Shown: piece by piece, positions 1-8,117 of the stretch | How the letters are laid out: every line of letters begins with the position of its first letter | Numbering within the stretch: position 1 is the first letter of the stretch | From: an uncultured Acidobacteriia bacterium | Lineage (GTDB): Bacteria; Acidobacteriota; Terriglobia; Bryobacterales; Bryobacteraceae | Length of the DNA: 49,906 bases | Direction: 5' to 3' | NCBI GenBank assembly: GCA_903907865.1 | Contig: CAIVPR010000013.1 | Coordinates: 1 to 49,906, forward strand | Notes under the pieces: generated by a model | What the model saw: the letters and a program-made list of their open reading frames with translations, nothing else | What the model was told of the DNA's origin: nothing | Database searches by the model: none | Program-made: the position numbers and the translations under genes

Positions 1-53
1 CCGAATTCCTTTGGCGCTTTCCTTTTCGCCCCTGCTTTGATATCGTTCTTCAT
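1..53 (-). CDS. 5' end of an unidentified gene running off the window
   Basis: Reading leftward from an ATG at 53, the frame is open to the window edge and gives 17 residues beginning MKNDIKAGAKRKAPKEF. A strong Shine-Dalgarno AAAGGAG lies 6 bases upstream of the ATG, which is the main reason to believe it. The residues are basic and polar and too few to assign a family. The promoter would sit in the stretch shared with the repeat at 157-214. Confidence 0.45.
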   Translation of the reverse strand, partial: MKNDIKAGAKRKAPKEF

Positions 54-156
54 GCCGGTCTCCTTTGCACCTCTGGTGCCTTTTCCATTCGGGATCTTAC
101 TGCATCCCGCTCGGAGACCGGCCTTCTCATTCCATCTCGGCGGAATCAGCGTGTTT

Positions 157-214
157 CCGAGCCACGACCGCAAGGGAGTGTTTTCTTCGAGCCATGCGAA
201 GGTTGTTCACCCTC
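157..214 (+). repeat. Dispersed 3'-end repeat, copy 1
   Basis: The core CCGAGCCACGACCGCAAGGG is followed by AGTGTTTTCTTCGAGCCATG and then a TGTTCACCC block. The same order is found in the element at 18803-18858 (opposite strand), and the core recurs at 35504 and 37273. The copy abuts the 3' end of the acyl-CoA ligase gene, as other copies abut gene ends. Confidence 0.8.
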
Positions 215-1760
215 ACACCGCCCGCGCCTTCGACGCCCAATACGGTTCCCGCAGTTGCCGCTTCAACACCTTCCCCGCCGCATTCCTCGGAAGCGCGGCT
301 ACAAACTCAACCGACTTCGGACACTTGAATCGCGCCATCACCGTCTTCGCATACGCGATAACCCCAGCCTCCGACAACGCCGAACCCTCTCTCGGCACCA
401 CCACCGCGTGGACCGCCTCCCCCCAATCGTCGTGCGGGATTCCGATCACAGCCACGTCCGCAACACCCGGGATGGTGGCAAGCGCCTCCTCCACCTCGCG
501 CGTGGAGATATTCTCGGCACCCGAGATCACGATGTCCTTGAGCCTGTCCTGGATGTAAAGGTAGCCGTCGGCATCCAAGCTTCCGGCGTCCCCGGTGTGG
601 ATCCAGCCATCGCGCAGGATTTCCGCAGTCGCATCGGGTCGGTTGTGGTACCGGAGCATCACGTGCAGCCCCTTCACGCAGATCTCCCCCATCACCTTGT
701 CTGGCAACCGACCTCCATCGGGCCCAACAATCTTCACCTCCAAGCTGGGCAACGGCTTACCTGCGGAAGCCAGAATCCCGGGCCTCGAATCCAACGCCGT
801 GACGTGGTCCGCCCATGCCAGGCTGGATATCGGCGAGAATTCGGTCATCCCGTAGAACTGGATGAAGCCACACCGGAAAGCCGGGATTGCCGCCCGCAGC
901 GTCTTCTCCGGCATGGGGGACGCTCCGTAAAGTATCGAGCGCAGGTGCTCGAACTTCCGGCTACCGTCCGTCGGGATGGCGTTCAAACAGGCCTGTACCA
1001 TTGCCGGGACAAGCGGGGCAAACGCGATCCGGTCCTCGTCCAGGGCGCGAACCACCTCCGCTGGATGGAAGTCGGCTTGGAATTGGACTCCAAACCCGCA
1101 CAACGGACCGGCAACCGTCAACGCGTAGCCGAAGATGTGGAACATCGGAATCGCCACCAGTACACGGTCTCCCGGAACGGCACCGATTGCCGACTCCAGA
1201 CCGGCGACCAAATGCGTCAGTCCACGGTGGCTCCAGACGACGCCCTTGGGATGCCCGGTGGTCCCGCTCGTGTAGAGGATGATGGCATCGGCGTCGGCAT
1301 TTTGAACCGGAGCAGGCTCCTCGCGGCTCTGGGGGGCGAGCCAATCCCCGTAGTTCATCCACGGGGTTGAAACCGGGGAGCCAACGGCCAAGAACGACAC
1401 GATCTCTCCGAGGTCGGCCCGAATCTCATCGACCAAGGGAACGAACTCGACCCCGGCGATGAGCACGCGCGCCCCCGAGTCCCGCAGCATAAAAAGCCAC
1501 TCCGCTGGCGTCAGCCTGTAGTTCAAGGGCACCGCCACGGCACCGGCCTTGGAGATTCCGAAGAAGGCCACCGCCATCTCCAGACTGTTCTTGCACAGGA
1601 TGGCGACCCGGTCGCCTTGGCCCACTAGCCCGCCGAGGCCGTTGGCGAGCCTGTTGGATTCCACACGGGCATCTGCCATGGTCAGTCGCCGCGGCCCGAG
1701 GGAGACGAACTCGGCGTTCGGATCGGAGGCGGCGCGGTGATCAAGCGAGTGGTGGAGCAT
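213..1760 (-). CDS. AMP-forming acyl-CoA ligase
   Basis: ANL-superfamily adenylating enzyme of 515 residues that would activate a carboxylic acid to its acyl-CoA through an acyl-AMP. Visible motifs are the P-loop YTSGTTGHPKG near residue 165, YGMTE in the middle, the hinge region GWIHTGDAG followed by KDIVISGAENIS, and the C-terminal catalytic lysine context PRNAAGKVLKRQL. I chose ATG 1760 (MLHHSLDH) because AAGGA lies 7 bases upstream and family members start at this point; a TTG at 1808 keeps the frame but would overlap the upstream gene. It is the last gene after two paralogous membrane proteins on the same strand, 16 bp from the nearer one. The substrate cannot be read from sequence; fatty or aromatic acid is possible. 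Confidence 0.9.
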   Translation of the reverse strand: MLHHSLDHRAASDPNAEFVSLGPRRLTMADARVESNRLANGLGGLVGQGDRVAILCKNSLEMAVAFFGISKAGAVAVPLNYRLTPAEWLFMLRDSGARVLIAGVEFVPLVDEIRADLGEIVSFLAVGSPVSTPWMNYGDWLAPQSREEPAPVQNADADAIILYTSGTTGHPKGVVWSHRGLTHLVAGLESAIGAVPGDRVLVAIPMFHIFGYALTVAGPLCGFGVQFQADFHPAEVVRALDEDRIAFAPLVPAMVQACLNAIPTDGSRKFEHLRSILYGASPMPEKTLRAAIPAFRCGFIQFYGMTEFSPISSLAWADHVTALDSRPGILASAGKPLPSLEVKIVGPDGGRLPDKVMGEICVKGLHVMLRYHNRPDATAEILRDGWIHTGDAGSLDADGYLYIQDRLKDIVISGAENISTREVEEALATIPGVADVAVIGIPHDDWGEAVHAVVVPREGSALSEAGVIAYAKTVMARFKCPKSVEFVAALPRNAAGKVLKRQLREPYWASKARAV

Positions 1761-1776
1761 CCAGTTTTCCTTGAGG

Positions 1777-2331
1777 TCAGAATCTATTCTTTGCCAAGCG
1801 GACTGCAATCACGCCATGGCTAACGATGATGACCGGCACCAGAAAAGTGGGCACCAAGCCAAGCGGCAGGTGGCGCAATTCATCCATGGATCCCGGTTGG
1901 GACATCGCGAGGCGCGCCGCAGTCGCGACCACAAACAGGATGTCCGCCAAGCCCAGCAGGTTCCAGACTGCCAGCACTCCCCGCGTGCGGACGCCCGGAG
2001 CGGCCAACAGCAGCACCGTCAGCGAGGCGACCACGCAATCGCCGACGCCGCCTTTGACCCCGAAGTCGTAAGGCAGCCGCCCTTGCCCGTAAAGGACCAC
2101 AAACCACGCCCCGATGAATCGGGTGCAATGCACCGCGATAGGGAGCCGCAAATCCAATTCGAAGACAAAGCGGCGATTGAGGGCCGCGACGAGACCCAAC
2201 AGCGCCGTCATCAGCAATAAAACCAGCTGCGGAGCCCGTACGCCGCGATACAGCAGGCCGGAGGCGCTGAGCGCCGTGGCTCCCGCCAGCCAAACCAGCA
2301 AACCTGCAAGGAGAATTGATCGTTGTTTCAT
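1777..2331 (-). CDS. Small multi-pass membrane protein, paralogue A
   Basis: 184-residue protein with about five hydrophobic segments: SILLAGLLVWLAGATALSAS at the start, QLVLLLMTALLGLVAAL, an IGAWFVVLYG segment, a VVASLTVLLLAAPG segment, and FLVPVIIVSHGVIAVRLA at the end. The terminal block matches the end of the gene at 2460-3071 (VLAPVLLVGHVLIGARLFRNQF against VPVIIVSHGVIAVRLAKNRF), and both carry a mid-protein AWNL motif (LAVWNLLG / LFAWNLVG), so the two are paralogues. ATG 2331 (MKQRSI) is preferred over a start 24 bases earlier. I do not recognise a named family; it probably sits in the cytoplasmic membrane. Confidence 0.75.
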   Translation of the reverse strand: MKQRSILLAGLLVWLAGATALSASGLLYRGVRAPQLVLLLMTALLGLVAALNRRFVFELDLRLPIAVHCTRFIGAWFVVLYGQGRLPYDFGVKGGVGDCVVASLTVLLLAAPGVRTRGVLAVWNLLGLADILFVVATAARLAMSQPGSMDELRHLPLGLVPTFLVPVIIVSHGVIAVRLAKNRF

Positions 2332-2459
2332 ACTCAAGACCGGACCGGCCGGCACAGTGCGGCACGCAAACCATTAGCATCGCAGACCGCGTGAGGGAGG
2401 TGATAAGAACCAGTAGTGCTCACTCGCAGGTTGCAACATGGGCGGTTATTGCGAAAAGG

Positions 2460-3071
2460 CTAGGCGTTGCCGCCATCGGGCAAGGCTGGCGTGTAAACGA
2501 AAGCGCTGGCGATGTCGGGCATCGGCTTGCGCACCGGATCCCGCTCCCAGAACTGGTTCCTGAATAGGCGCGCGCCGATCAGGACATGCCCGACCAGAAG
2601 CACGGGCGCGAGAACCGCCGCCACCACCCCGATACCGACCTGGCCACCGCCGGACCGCGCGACCTCGGCGAAAGTCGAACACAGTTCGAACGCGCCCACA
2701 AGGTTCCACGCGAACAGCAGCTCCCGATGCCGCAGAACCGGGCGAACCACAACCGCCAGCGCGAAGGCCCCAATCAAGGCATCGAACAAGAATTGCGCGG
2801 CCACTGCTGCGTCCGGCGCGCCACCGCCCGTCAGCAAGGCGCAAGACCCGAGCGCCAACCGCACTCCTTGCAAGAGAAGCATCTGCTTCAGCGTCACACC
2901 GGCCAGCCTACCCCGGTTGAAGAACAGCGCCACCAGGCCGAACAACAGGAAGACCGCGAGGACCCGCTGCGCCGCGACCACGCTTCCAGCGGCTACGCCC
3001 TCCCAGCATACGGCGACGACCCCGCACATCCACACGCTCGCCCAGATTGCAGCAACTCTGTATTTCCTCAT
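2460..3071 (-). CDS. Small multi-pass membrane protein, paralogue B
   Basis: 203-residue hydrophobic protein with about six likely membrane helices and a polar tail ending DIASAFVYTPALPDGGNA. It is a tandem paralogue of the downstream protein (shared AWNL motif and shared C-terminal helix ending in RLFRNQF). The start is taken at ATG 3071 (MRKYRVAAIW); an extension to 3158 adds only basic, non-membrane residues. It leads a minus-strand group with the paralogue and the acyl-CoA ligase and is divergent from the CBM9-like gene. Function unknown. Confidence 0.75.
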   Translation of the reverse strand: MRKYRVAAIWASVWMCGVVAVCWEGVAAGSVVAAQRVLAVFLLFGLVALFFNRGRLAGVTLKQMLLLQGVRLALGSCALLTGGGAPDAAVAAQFLFDALIGAFALAVVVRPVLRHRELLFAWNLVGAFELCSTFAEVARSGGGQVGIGVVAAVLAPVLLVGHVLIGARLFRNQFWERDPVRKPMPDIASAFVYTPALPDGGNA

Positions 3072-4687
3072 CACATATAGATGCGCAAACCGGGGGCGAA
3101 ATGGGTCACGCCGAAAAGGCTTTTCTTGGAGGGGATGGCTCGGAATCGTGGCCCCCACCGGTTTCGACTAGGCAATAGCCCCGCACTGCGCGTGCCGGTC
3201 GCGCACAGGAGTCCAACTGTCTTGTACAGAACGGAAGGCCAGTCGGCACCGGATATGCTGGTGGCATGCATGCGTTTGCCGGAATGGCCTTGCTCCTTCT
3301 CGCGGGAGTCGCGGTGGCCGCCGCACAGGACTCCAGCGCCGTGATCACTTCCACGAAGGCCGCGGCGGACTGGACGCCGTCGGCAGATCCGGACGCCCCG
3401 CAGTGGAAGGGCGTCGAAGGCGTCACCGCCACAAACGACTTCTACGGCAAGCCGACCCCGCTCGGCCCCACAGTGATCCGGTCCCGCTGGACCGACGGCA
3501 ATCTCTACCTTCTCTACGTCTGCCCGTTCCGCGAGCTGTACCTGAAACCCGGCCCTGTCACCGACGTCGAGACCAACAAGCTCTGGGACTGGGACGTCGC
3601 CGAGGCCTTCATCGGCTCGGACTTCGAGCACATCGGGCGCTACAAAGAGTTCCAGGTTTCGCCGCAGGGCGAGTTCGTCGATCTCGACATCGACCGGGAG
3701 AACCCCAAGCCGCGTGGCGGCGTCGACTGGAACTCGGGCTTCACCGTCAAGGCTCGGGTGGACAACCAGCGGAAGATCTGGTATGGCGAGATGCGGATTC
3801 CCTTCGCCAGCATCGCCGCGTCGGGACCGAAGGCCGGAACCGAATTCCGCGTCGGCCTCTACCGGATCGAGGGCGGCGAGCCCAACCGGACGTACGTCGC
3901 ATGGCGGCCCACCGGCGCGAAGTCCTTCCATGTACCGGCGGCTTTCGGCAAGCTGGTGCTCAAGTAGGCCGGGCGGCGATAGCGAGGGTGAGGCGGGATC
4001 GGTGCTGGCGCTTTCGGCTGGGCGGTTATCGTGACCTGAAAGGTCGCCGCAGCCAAGAATGGCTACCCTACTTGGGATGGATGTTGTTGATTCTATTGGG
4101 GCGGCGAGTGTGATTTGGGGACGGCTTGGGGCTGGTTCAGAGGCCGGAACAGAGCCGAACAGACCCAATAAGTCCTCGGGAATTGTGCCCTCCGGGTCGG
4201 CTGGCGGAGGGACTACGGGGCGGTCGTACTTGCCTTGGTAGAAGGGGTCGTCGGGGATTGGGCCTGACTCCGGCTCGTCCTTTTGCTTGGTGGTACGGAG
4301 GCGGAGGAGCGTGGCGAGGGCCTTGTGGAAGTCGCGGTTGTGGCGGGCCGCGTCACGGGAAAGCTGGGGCAGCAATTTCGAGGTGTCGACGAGTTCGCGG
4401 TAGCCGAGGGCGTTCCGGAAAGCTACCGGGCTGTGGTCGGGGTGCGGTGCCGGGGTCTCCGGGTCGGGGGACTTTTCGAGATGGCCGACGGGTTGGAATT
4501 CGCGGTGGTAGCGCCTGGCGTAGCGGATGAACTGTTTGCGGTACTGGCAGGCGAGGAGGACTTCATCGGCTAGTTTCCCATGCCGGGAGGCATTCTGGGC
4601 GCAGACGGATTTACCCTCGGGCGTGCGGGGGCCGGTGGATTTTTGCGCGTTTTCGCGATTGGCGGCGAGTTGTCGTTCCGTGGGCAT
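3071..4687 (-). CDS. Acidobacterial 'TGPRTPEGK' protein; 3' end uncertain
   Basis: The frame opens with MPTERQLAANRENAQKSTG, then TGPRTPEGKSVCAQNASRHG and a charged helical stretch. The partial gene at the right edge of the window (49674) has the matching NGAKSRGPKTPEGKAIAAQN and NALRHG blocks, so this N-terminal signature is real. The start has GGAGGA about 8 bases upstream. Only the first 200 or so codons look like protein. Below about 4075 the frame runs through a dispersed repeat and then antisense to the convincing CBM9-like gene (3266-3967), which explains the inflated 538 codons. Most likely the native stop was lost when the repeat or the neighbouring DNA replaced the 3' end. Function unknown; the basic N-terminus could bind nucleic acid. 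Confidence 0.5.
   Translation of the reverse strand: MPTERQLAANRENAQKSTGPRTPEGKSVCAQNASRHGKLADEVLLACQYRKQFIRYARRYHREFQPVGHLEKSPDPETPAPHPDHSPVAFRNALGYRELVDTSKLLPQLSRDAARHNRDFHKALATLLRLRTTKQKDEPESGPIPDDPFYQGKYDRPVVPPPADPEGTIPEDLLGLFGSVPASEPAPSRPQITLAAPIESTTSIPSRVAILGCGDLSGHDNRPAESASTDPASPSLSPPGLLEHQLAESRRYMEGLRAGGPPCDVRPVGLAALDPVEADAEFGSGLRSRRGDAGEGNPHLAIPDLPLVVHPSLDGEARVPVDAATRLGVLPVDVEIDELALRRNLELFVAPDVLEVRADEGLGDVPVPELVGLDVGDRAGFQVQLAERADVEKVEIAVGPAGPDHCGAERGRLAVEVVCGGDAFDALPLRGVRICRRRPVRRGLRGSDHGAGVLCGGHRDSREKEQGHSGKRMHATSISGADWPSVLYKTVGLLCATGTRSAGLLPSRNRWGPRFRAIPSKKSLFGVTHFAPGLRIYM
3266..3967 (+). CDS. Secreted CBM9-like (DOMON-fold) sugar-binding protein
   Basis: 233 residues. A signal peptide (AFAGMALLLLAGVAVAAAQ) is followed by one domain resembling carbohydrate-binding module family 9 as found in heme- or sugar-binding DOMON-type proteins: an early W-rich strand (ADWTP), IRSRWTDGNLYLLYVC, WDWDVAEAFIG, YKEFQVSPQGEFVDLDID, then WYGEMRIPFASI and the end RTYVAWRPTGAKSFHVPAAF. 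The pattern of acidic residues around WDVAEAF and VDLDID is typical of the calcium- and sugar-binding face. It would act outside the cytoplasm. The last 40 codons are duplicated, almost without amino-acid change, at 7991-8113. Confidence 0.85.
   Translation: MHAFAGMALLLLAGVAVAAAQDSSAVITSTKAAADWTPSADPDAPQWKGVEGVTATNDFYGKPTPLGPTVIRSRWTDGNLYLLYVCPFRELYLKPGPVTDVETNKLWDWDVAEAFIGSDFEHIGRYKEFQVSPQGEFVDLDIDRENPKPRGGVDWNSGFTVKARVDNQRKIWYGEMRIPFASIAASGPKAGTEFRVGLYRIEGGEPNRTYVAWRPTGAKSFHVPAAFGKLVLK
4010..4072 (+). repeat. Dispersed repeat family 2, copy A
   Basis: The block contains the short hairpin GACCT-GAA-AGGTC at 4033-4045 followed by GCCGCAGCCAAGAATGGCTA. Reverse-complemented, it matches parts of 31384-31490 and 37765-37860 (GCCATTCTTGG or GCCATTCCTGG with flanking GTAGGG or GCAGGG). 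It lies just after the CBM9-like gene, where the antisense 'TGPRTPEGK' reading frame stops looking like protein. Confidence 0.65.
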
Positions 4688-4843
4688 AGGGCTTCCTCCG
4701 AGTTGGAGTATGCCATGCGGAGCCGGAAAAACGTTCGCGAATCCCTACAAGTTATTGATGGGGTAGGAAATGTAATTTGTGACTCGCGTTGGGTGGGTAG
4801 TGAGGCCAGTGCGCGTAGAGACTCTAGAGACCGTGCAATTCCC

Positions 4844-7465
4844 TTACGAAGGAGTGAGGGATGCGCGACGGCGCTGCATCCATTTCAAGCCCTCGAACCA
4901 GCCAACGCTCAGCACCCCGGCAGTCAAACAGAGCGCTATGTCATCAGGATGCAGCGTGCTGAAGTGAAACAGAATTCTGAGAAACGGAACATAAAGCACG
5001 AGCCCAAGGAAGACAAGCGTTCCACCTAAAACCCACCACATCGCCGGGTTGGGAGTCCGCACGATGTCCGCAACGTTTCTGGACCACGAGCGGTTCGTCA
5101 GTATAAGCGAAAGATTTGCGATCACGAGGGTCGTAAATGTAAGCGCACGCGCATCGGCCTCTCCCTGTCCACGATAAAGCGCAGTAACGAAAATTGCCAG
5201 GACGATAACAAGGACGCCGGTTCCCTGCAGAATACTAAGACCGACCATCCTCCGGCTGAAAAGCCGCTCGCTCGCGGCCCTCGGCGGTCGATCCATAACG
5301 TCTGCTTCTTCCTGCTCCGCCTCAAATACAATAGAGCATGCCGGATCGATGATCAGTTCGAGGAAGGCGATATGAACGGGTTCGAGAACCGGAGGCAAGC
5401 GAAAGAGCACGGGAATCAGCGACAGACCCGCGATGGGCACATGAATAGCGAAGATATATGCCATAGCTTTCTTGAGATTGTCGAAGATCCGACGCCCGAG
5501 GCGGACAGCCTTTACGATTGAGAGGAAGTCGTCGTCCAGCAGTACGAGATCGGCCGCTTCCCTGGCGACGTCCGTCCCTCGTTCGCCCATCGCGATTCCA
5601 ATGTGGGCCGCTTTCAGCGCCGGCGCGTCATTTACGCCGTCTCCTGTCATTGCGACAATCTCTCCATTTGCTTTCAGCGCTTCCACGAGACGGAGCTTCT
5701 GGTCGGGGACCGCTCGCGCAAAAATGCTTATCGTCTGAATTCGCTCGCGAAGATCCCGTTCCGGCATCGCTTCCAGTTCAGAGCCGGTAATGACGGAGGA
5801 TGCGTCGCCCAGTCCGATTTCGGCGGCAATGCTCGATGCAGTGCCCGGGAAGTCACCGGTTATCATTACCACTCGAATCCCCGCATGTTGACACTCCTGA
5901 ACTGCCTGCGGGACCGTTTGGCGAATCGGATCCGCTAACGCAATGAGACCAAGAAACCGAAACTGGAACTCATGCTGATCCGCGGGCAGATCCATCTTTC
6001 GAAAGTGAGATTTTGCGACACCAAGAACTCGCAGGCCTTCTTCAGCCAGTTGAGAAACGACGGTTGAGAGCCTGTCGATCTCCGTTGAGTCCAAATGGCA
6101 GAGATCCATGATCGCTTCGGGCGCGCCCTTGGCTGCAATGACAAGGTCCCCGCCGTCCGGGGAACTCCAGACCTGTGAAATTGCCAGAAGCTTTTTGGCC
6201 AAAGGATACTGCCGGACCAGGTTCCAATCTCGGTGCAGGTGTTCGGTCCCCAACAACGCTGTCCGGGCCAACTCTCCGATAGCTTTGTCCATGGGATCGA
6301 ACGCTTCTACCTGACTGGCAAGCATGGCGAACTCAACGGTTTCGTGAAATTCTTCCGGGAGCGCAGCTGAGTCCGTTCCGGCAAGATCCAGAAAAGCCCC
6401 CTGCACAAACAGCTTCCGCACAGTCATTCGATTCATCGTAAGCGTTCCGGTTTTATCCACGCAAAGCACTGTTGCGGCGCCGAGAGTCTCAATGGCCGGC
6501 ATTTGGCGGGTTAGAACACGGGCGCGCGAAAGTCGCCACGCGCCCAGGGCCAGGAAAACAGTCAAAACGACAGGTAGTTCCTCCGGCAGGATGGCCATCG
6601 CCAGAGTGAGGGCAGCGAGAAACCCGCGCAGCCAGTCACCACGAGTCAGCCCGTAGACCACCACCACTGTCGTGCACAGTGCGAGCGCACCGAGTGCAAT
6701 TGCACGAACGAGCCGCTCGGTATCTTTGCGGAGTAGAGAGGGCTCAGCGACGACGGACTGCAGCGACTTCCCGATTTTCCCCAATTCCGTTTGCAGTCCA
6801 GTCGACGCTACTCGGGCCAGCCCGGTACCACGAACCACAAGGCTTCCGGAAAACACGAAGGGGAGATCGTCGCCTCCGGGACGCCCCATTCCGGTTTCTG
6901 CCTGCTGTACCAGCTTTCGAACCGGTACGGATTCCCCGGTCAGCAGGGATTCATCCGTTGCGAGATTGGTTGCGGCGAGCAGGATGCCATCAGCCGGCAC
7001 GCGGTCGCCTTCGGCCAGGACCACAATGTCGCCCGGCACCACCTCACGGCCCGCAATTCTCCTGCGTTCTCCCCCGCGAATCACAAGCGCGCGAGGGCTG
7101 GAGAGATCCCGGAGCGCGTCGAGGGCACGTTCGGTTTTCCGCTCCTGGTACAACTCGATGCCGATTACGACAAACACGAAAACCGACAGTATCAATCCTT
7201 CCTGAACATCGCCGAGGAAGAAGTAGGTTGATGAGCAACCGAGAAGAAGAAGAAGCATCGGCTCTCGCAGCACGTCGAAAGCGATCCGAAATATATTCCT
7301 CGGCTTGGCGGACGGCAGTTCGTTGTAGCCGCGATCAAGGAGTCGTTGCGCCACCTCGGCTTCCGACAAGCCGGTCATCGTTGAGGGATCGAGGTTGTTC
7401 AAAGGTGTCCTGTGCGCGAGGTCTGACGACGGCCATGAGTAAATCGGGGCCGAGCGGCCGAGCAT
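4844..7465 (-). CDS. Cation-transporting P-type ATPase (Ca2+/Mg2+ type)
   Basis: 873 residues with the full P-type set: actuator TGES (176-179), M4 motif PEELP (294-298), phosphorylation site DKTGTLT with Asp337, the hinge TGDGVNDAPALK, and C-terminal helices ending FLRILFHFS. The N-terminal GLSEAEVAQRLLDRGYNELP is the cation-ATPase N-domain. PEELP in place of the PEGLP of SERCA-type pumps fits a bacterial subgroup and leaves the ion uncertain; calcium or magnesium export is most likely. No metal-binding HMA domain is present, which argues against a copper or zinc pump. ATG 7465 is the longest start; ATG 7378 (MTGLSEAE) is an alternative. It stands alone with no nearby regulator. Confidence 0.9.
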   Translation of the reverse strand: MLGRSAPIYSWPSSDLAHRTPLNNLDPSTMTGLSEAEVAQRLLDRGYNELPSAKPRNIFRIAFDVLREPMLLLLLGCSSTYFFLGDVQEGLILSVFVFVVIGIELYQERKTERALDALRDLSSPRALVIRGGERRRIAGREVVPGDIVVLAEGDRVPADGILLAATNLATDESLLTGESVPVRKLVQQAETGMGRPGGDDLPFVFSGSLVVRGTGLARVASTGLQTELGKIGKSLQSVVAEPSLLRKDTERLVRAIALGALALCTTVVVVYGLTRGDWLRGFLAALTLAMAILPEELPVVLTVFLALGAWRLSRARVLTRQMPAIETLGAATVLCVDKTGTLTMNRMTVRKLFVQGAFLDLAGTDSAALPEEFHETVEFAMLASQVEAFDPMDKAIGELARTALLGTEHLHRDWNLVRQYPLAKKLLAISQVWSSPDGGDLVIAAKGAPEAIMDLCHLDSTEIDRLSTVVSQLAEEGLRVLGVAKSHFRKMDLPADQHEFQFRFLGLIALADPIRQTVPQAVQECQHAGIRVVMITGDFPGTASSIAAEIGLGDASSVITGSELEAMPERDLRERIQTISIFARAVPDQKLRLVEALKANGEIVAMTGDGVNDAPALKAAHIGIAMGERGTDVAREAADLVLLDDDFLSIVKAVRLGRRIFDNLKKAMAYIFAIHVPIAGLSLIPVLFRLPPVLEPVHIAFLELIIDPACSIVFEAEQEEADVMDRPPRAASERLFSRRMVGLSILQGTGVLVIVLAIFVTALYRGQGEADARALTFTTLVIANLSLILTNRSWSRNVADIVRTPNPAMWWVLGGTLVFLGLVLYVPFLRILFHFSTLHPDDIALCLTAGVLSVGWFEGLKWMQRRRASLTPS

Positions 7466-7732
7466 TCTTTAGTTTAGCCACCGGCGACCGAAAGCCAGAC
7501 TTGTCCACGTTCACGGGGCCGGGCAGGGGAACGCTGCGGCAAAACCTGCCGTTGAGCGCCATCTCGCTCCAGAGCAACATCTCTTCGCTCTTCGGCCTTA
7601 GGGATGAGTGCTTCTTCTCCCGCTCCCTCAGCGCCTCGCGGAGCTGCTCGACCTCTCGCCTCAGCCGCTCGGCCCGGAACCGGGCGTCGAACCTCGCTGC
7701 TGGCAGTTGGCGCACCCCAAACATCCAGGTTA

Positions 7733-7900
7733 CTAGGTTCCCCGCCAAAAGAAGGCGGCAAGCCCGCCGGCCGAAGCGCCGACAGCGACAACGGGGAAGG
7801 CGGGCGAGGGACGCGGGGTCTCGGGATTGCCGGAGGGGTTGGATCGGCGGTGGTTCCGCCTCGGTCCCGTTCTTGTGGTTTTTCGACGCCCAATTTGCGC
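7733..7900 (-). pseudogene. N-terminal remnant of a CheB-type (CheB/CheR hybrid) gene
   Basis: The minus strand reads FPVVAVGASAGGLAAF and then stops at 7733. This is the beginning of a CheB methylesterase domain (GASAGG carries the catalytic serine), and the proline-rich leader SGNPETPRPSPA resembles the N-termini of CheB/CheR hybrid proteins. The rest of the 300-plus-residue domain is missing. A further minus-strand stretch at 7600-7740 is rich in heptad-like Glu/Arg/Leu (RREVEQLREALREREKK) and may be another scrap of the same gene, though that is only a suggestion. No function is expected. Confidence 0.5.
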
Positions 7901-7990
7901 CTGCTTCAGGAACCTGAAATGCAAGGTTATCACCTGGGTAGGTGTGCGCCAGCCCGCATCGGGTTCATGGGGCGGGCGGGCATGCGGCAG

Positions 7991-8113
7991 TCCCGCGTCG
8001 GCCGCTACCGGATCGAGGGCGGCGAGCCCAACCGGACGTACGTCGCCTGGCGGCCCACCGGCGCGAAATCCTTCCACGTGCCAGCGGCTTTCGGCAAGCT
8101 GGTCTTGAAGTAA
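7991..8113 (+). pseudogene. Orphan 3' end of a second CBM9-like gene
   Basis: The last 40 codons of the gene at 3266-3967 recur here (YRIEGGEPNRTYVAWRPTGA, then KSFHVPAAFGKLVLK and stop). At DNA level I count about ten differences in 123 bases; nearly all are synonymous third positions, the only amino-acid change within the aligned tail being Leu to Arg. That pattern says the fragment came from a paralogue that evolved under selection, not from a fresh copy of the neighbour. Nothing upstream of 7991 continues the domain, so it is a remnant. Confidence 0.75.
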
Positions 8114-8117
8114 CCGG

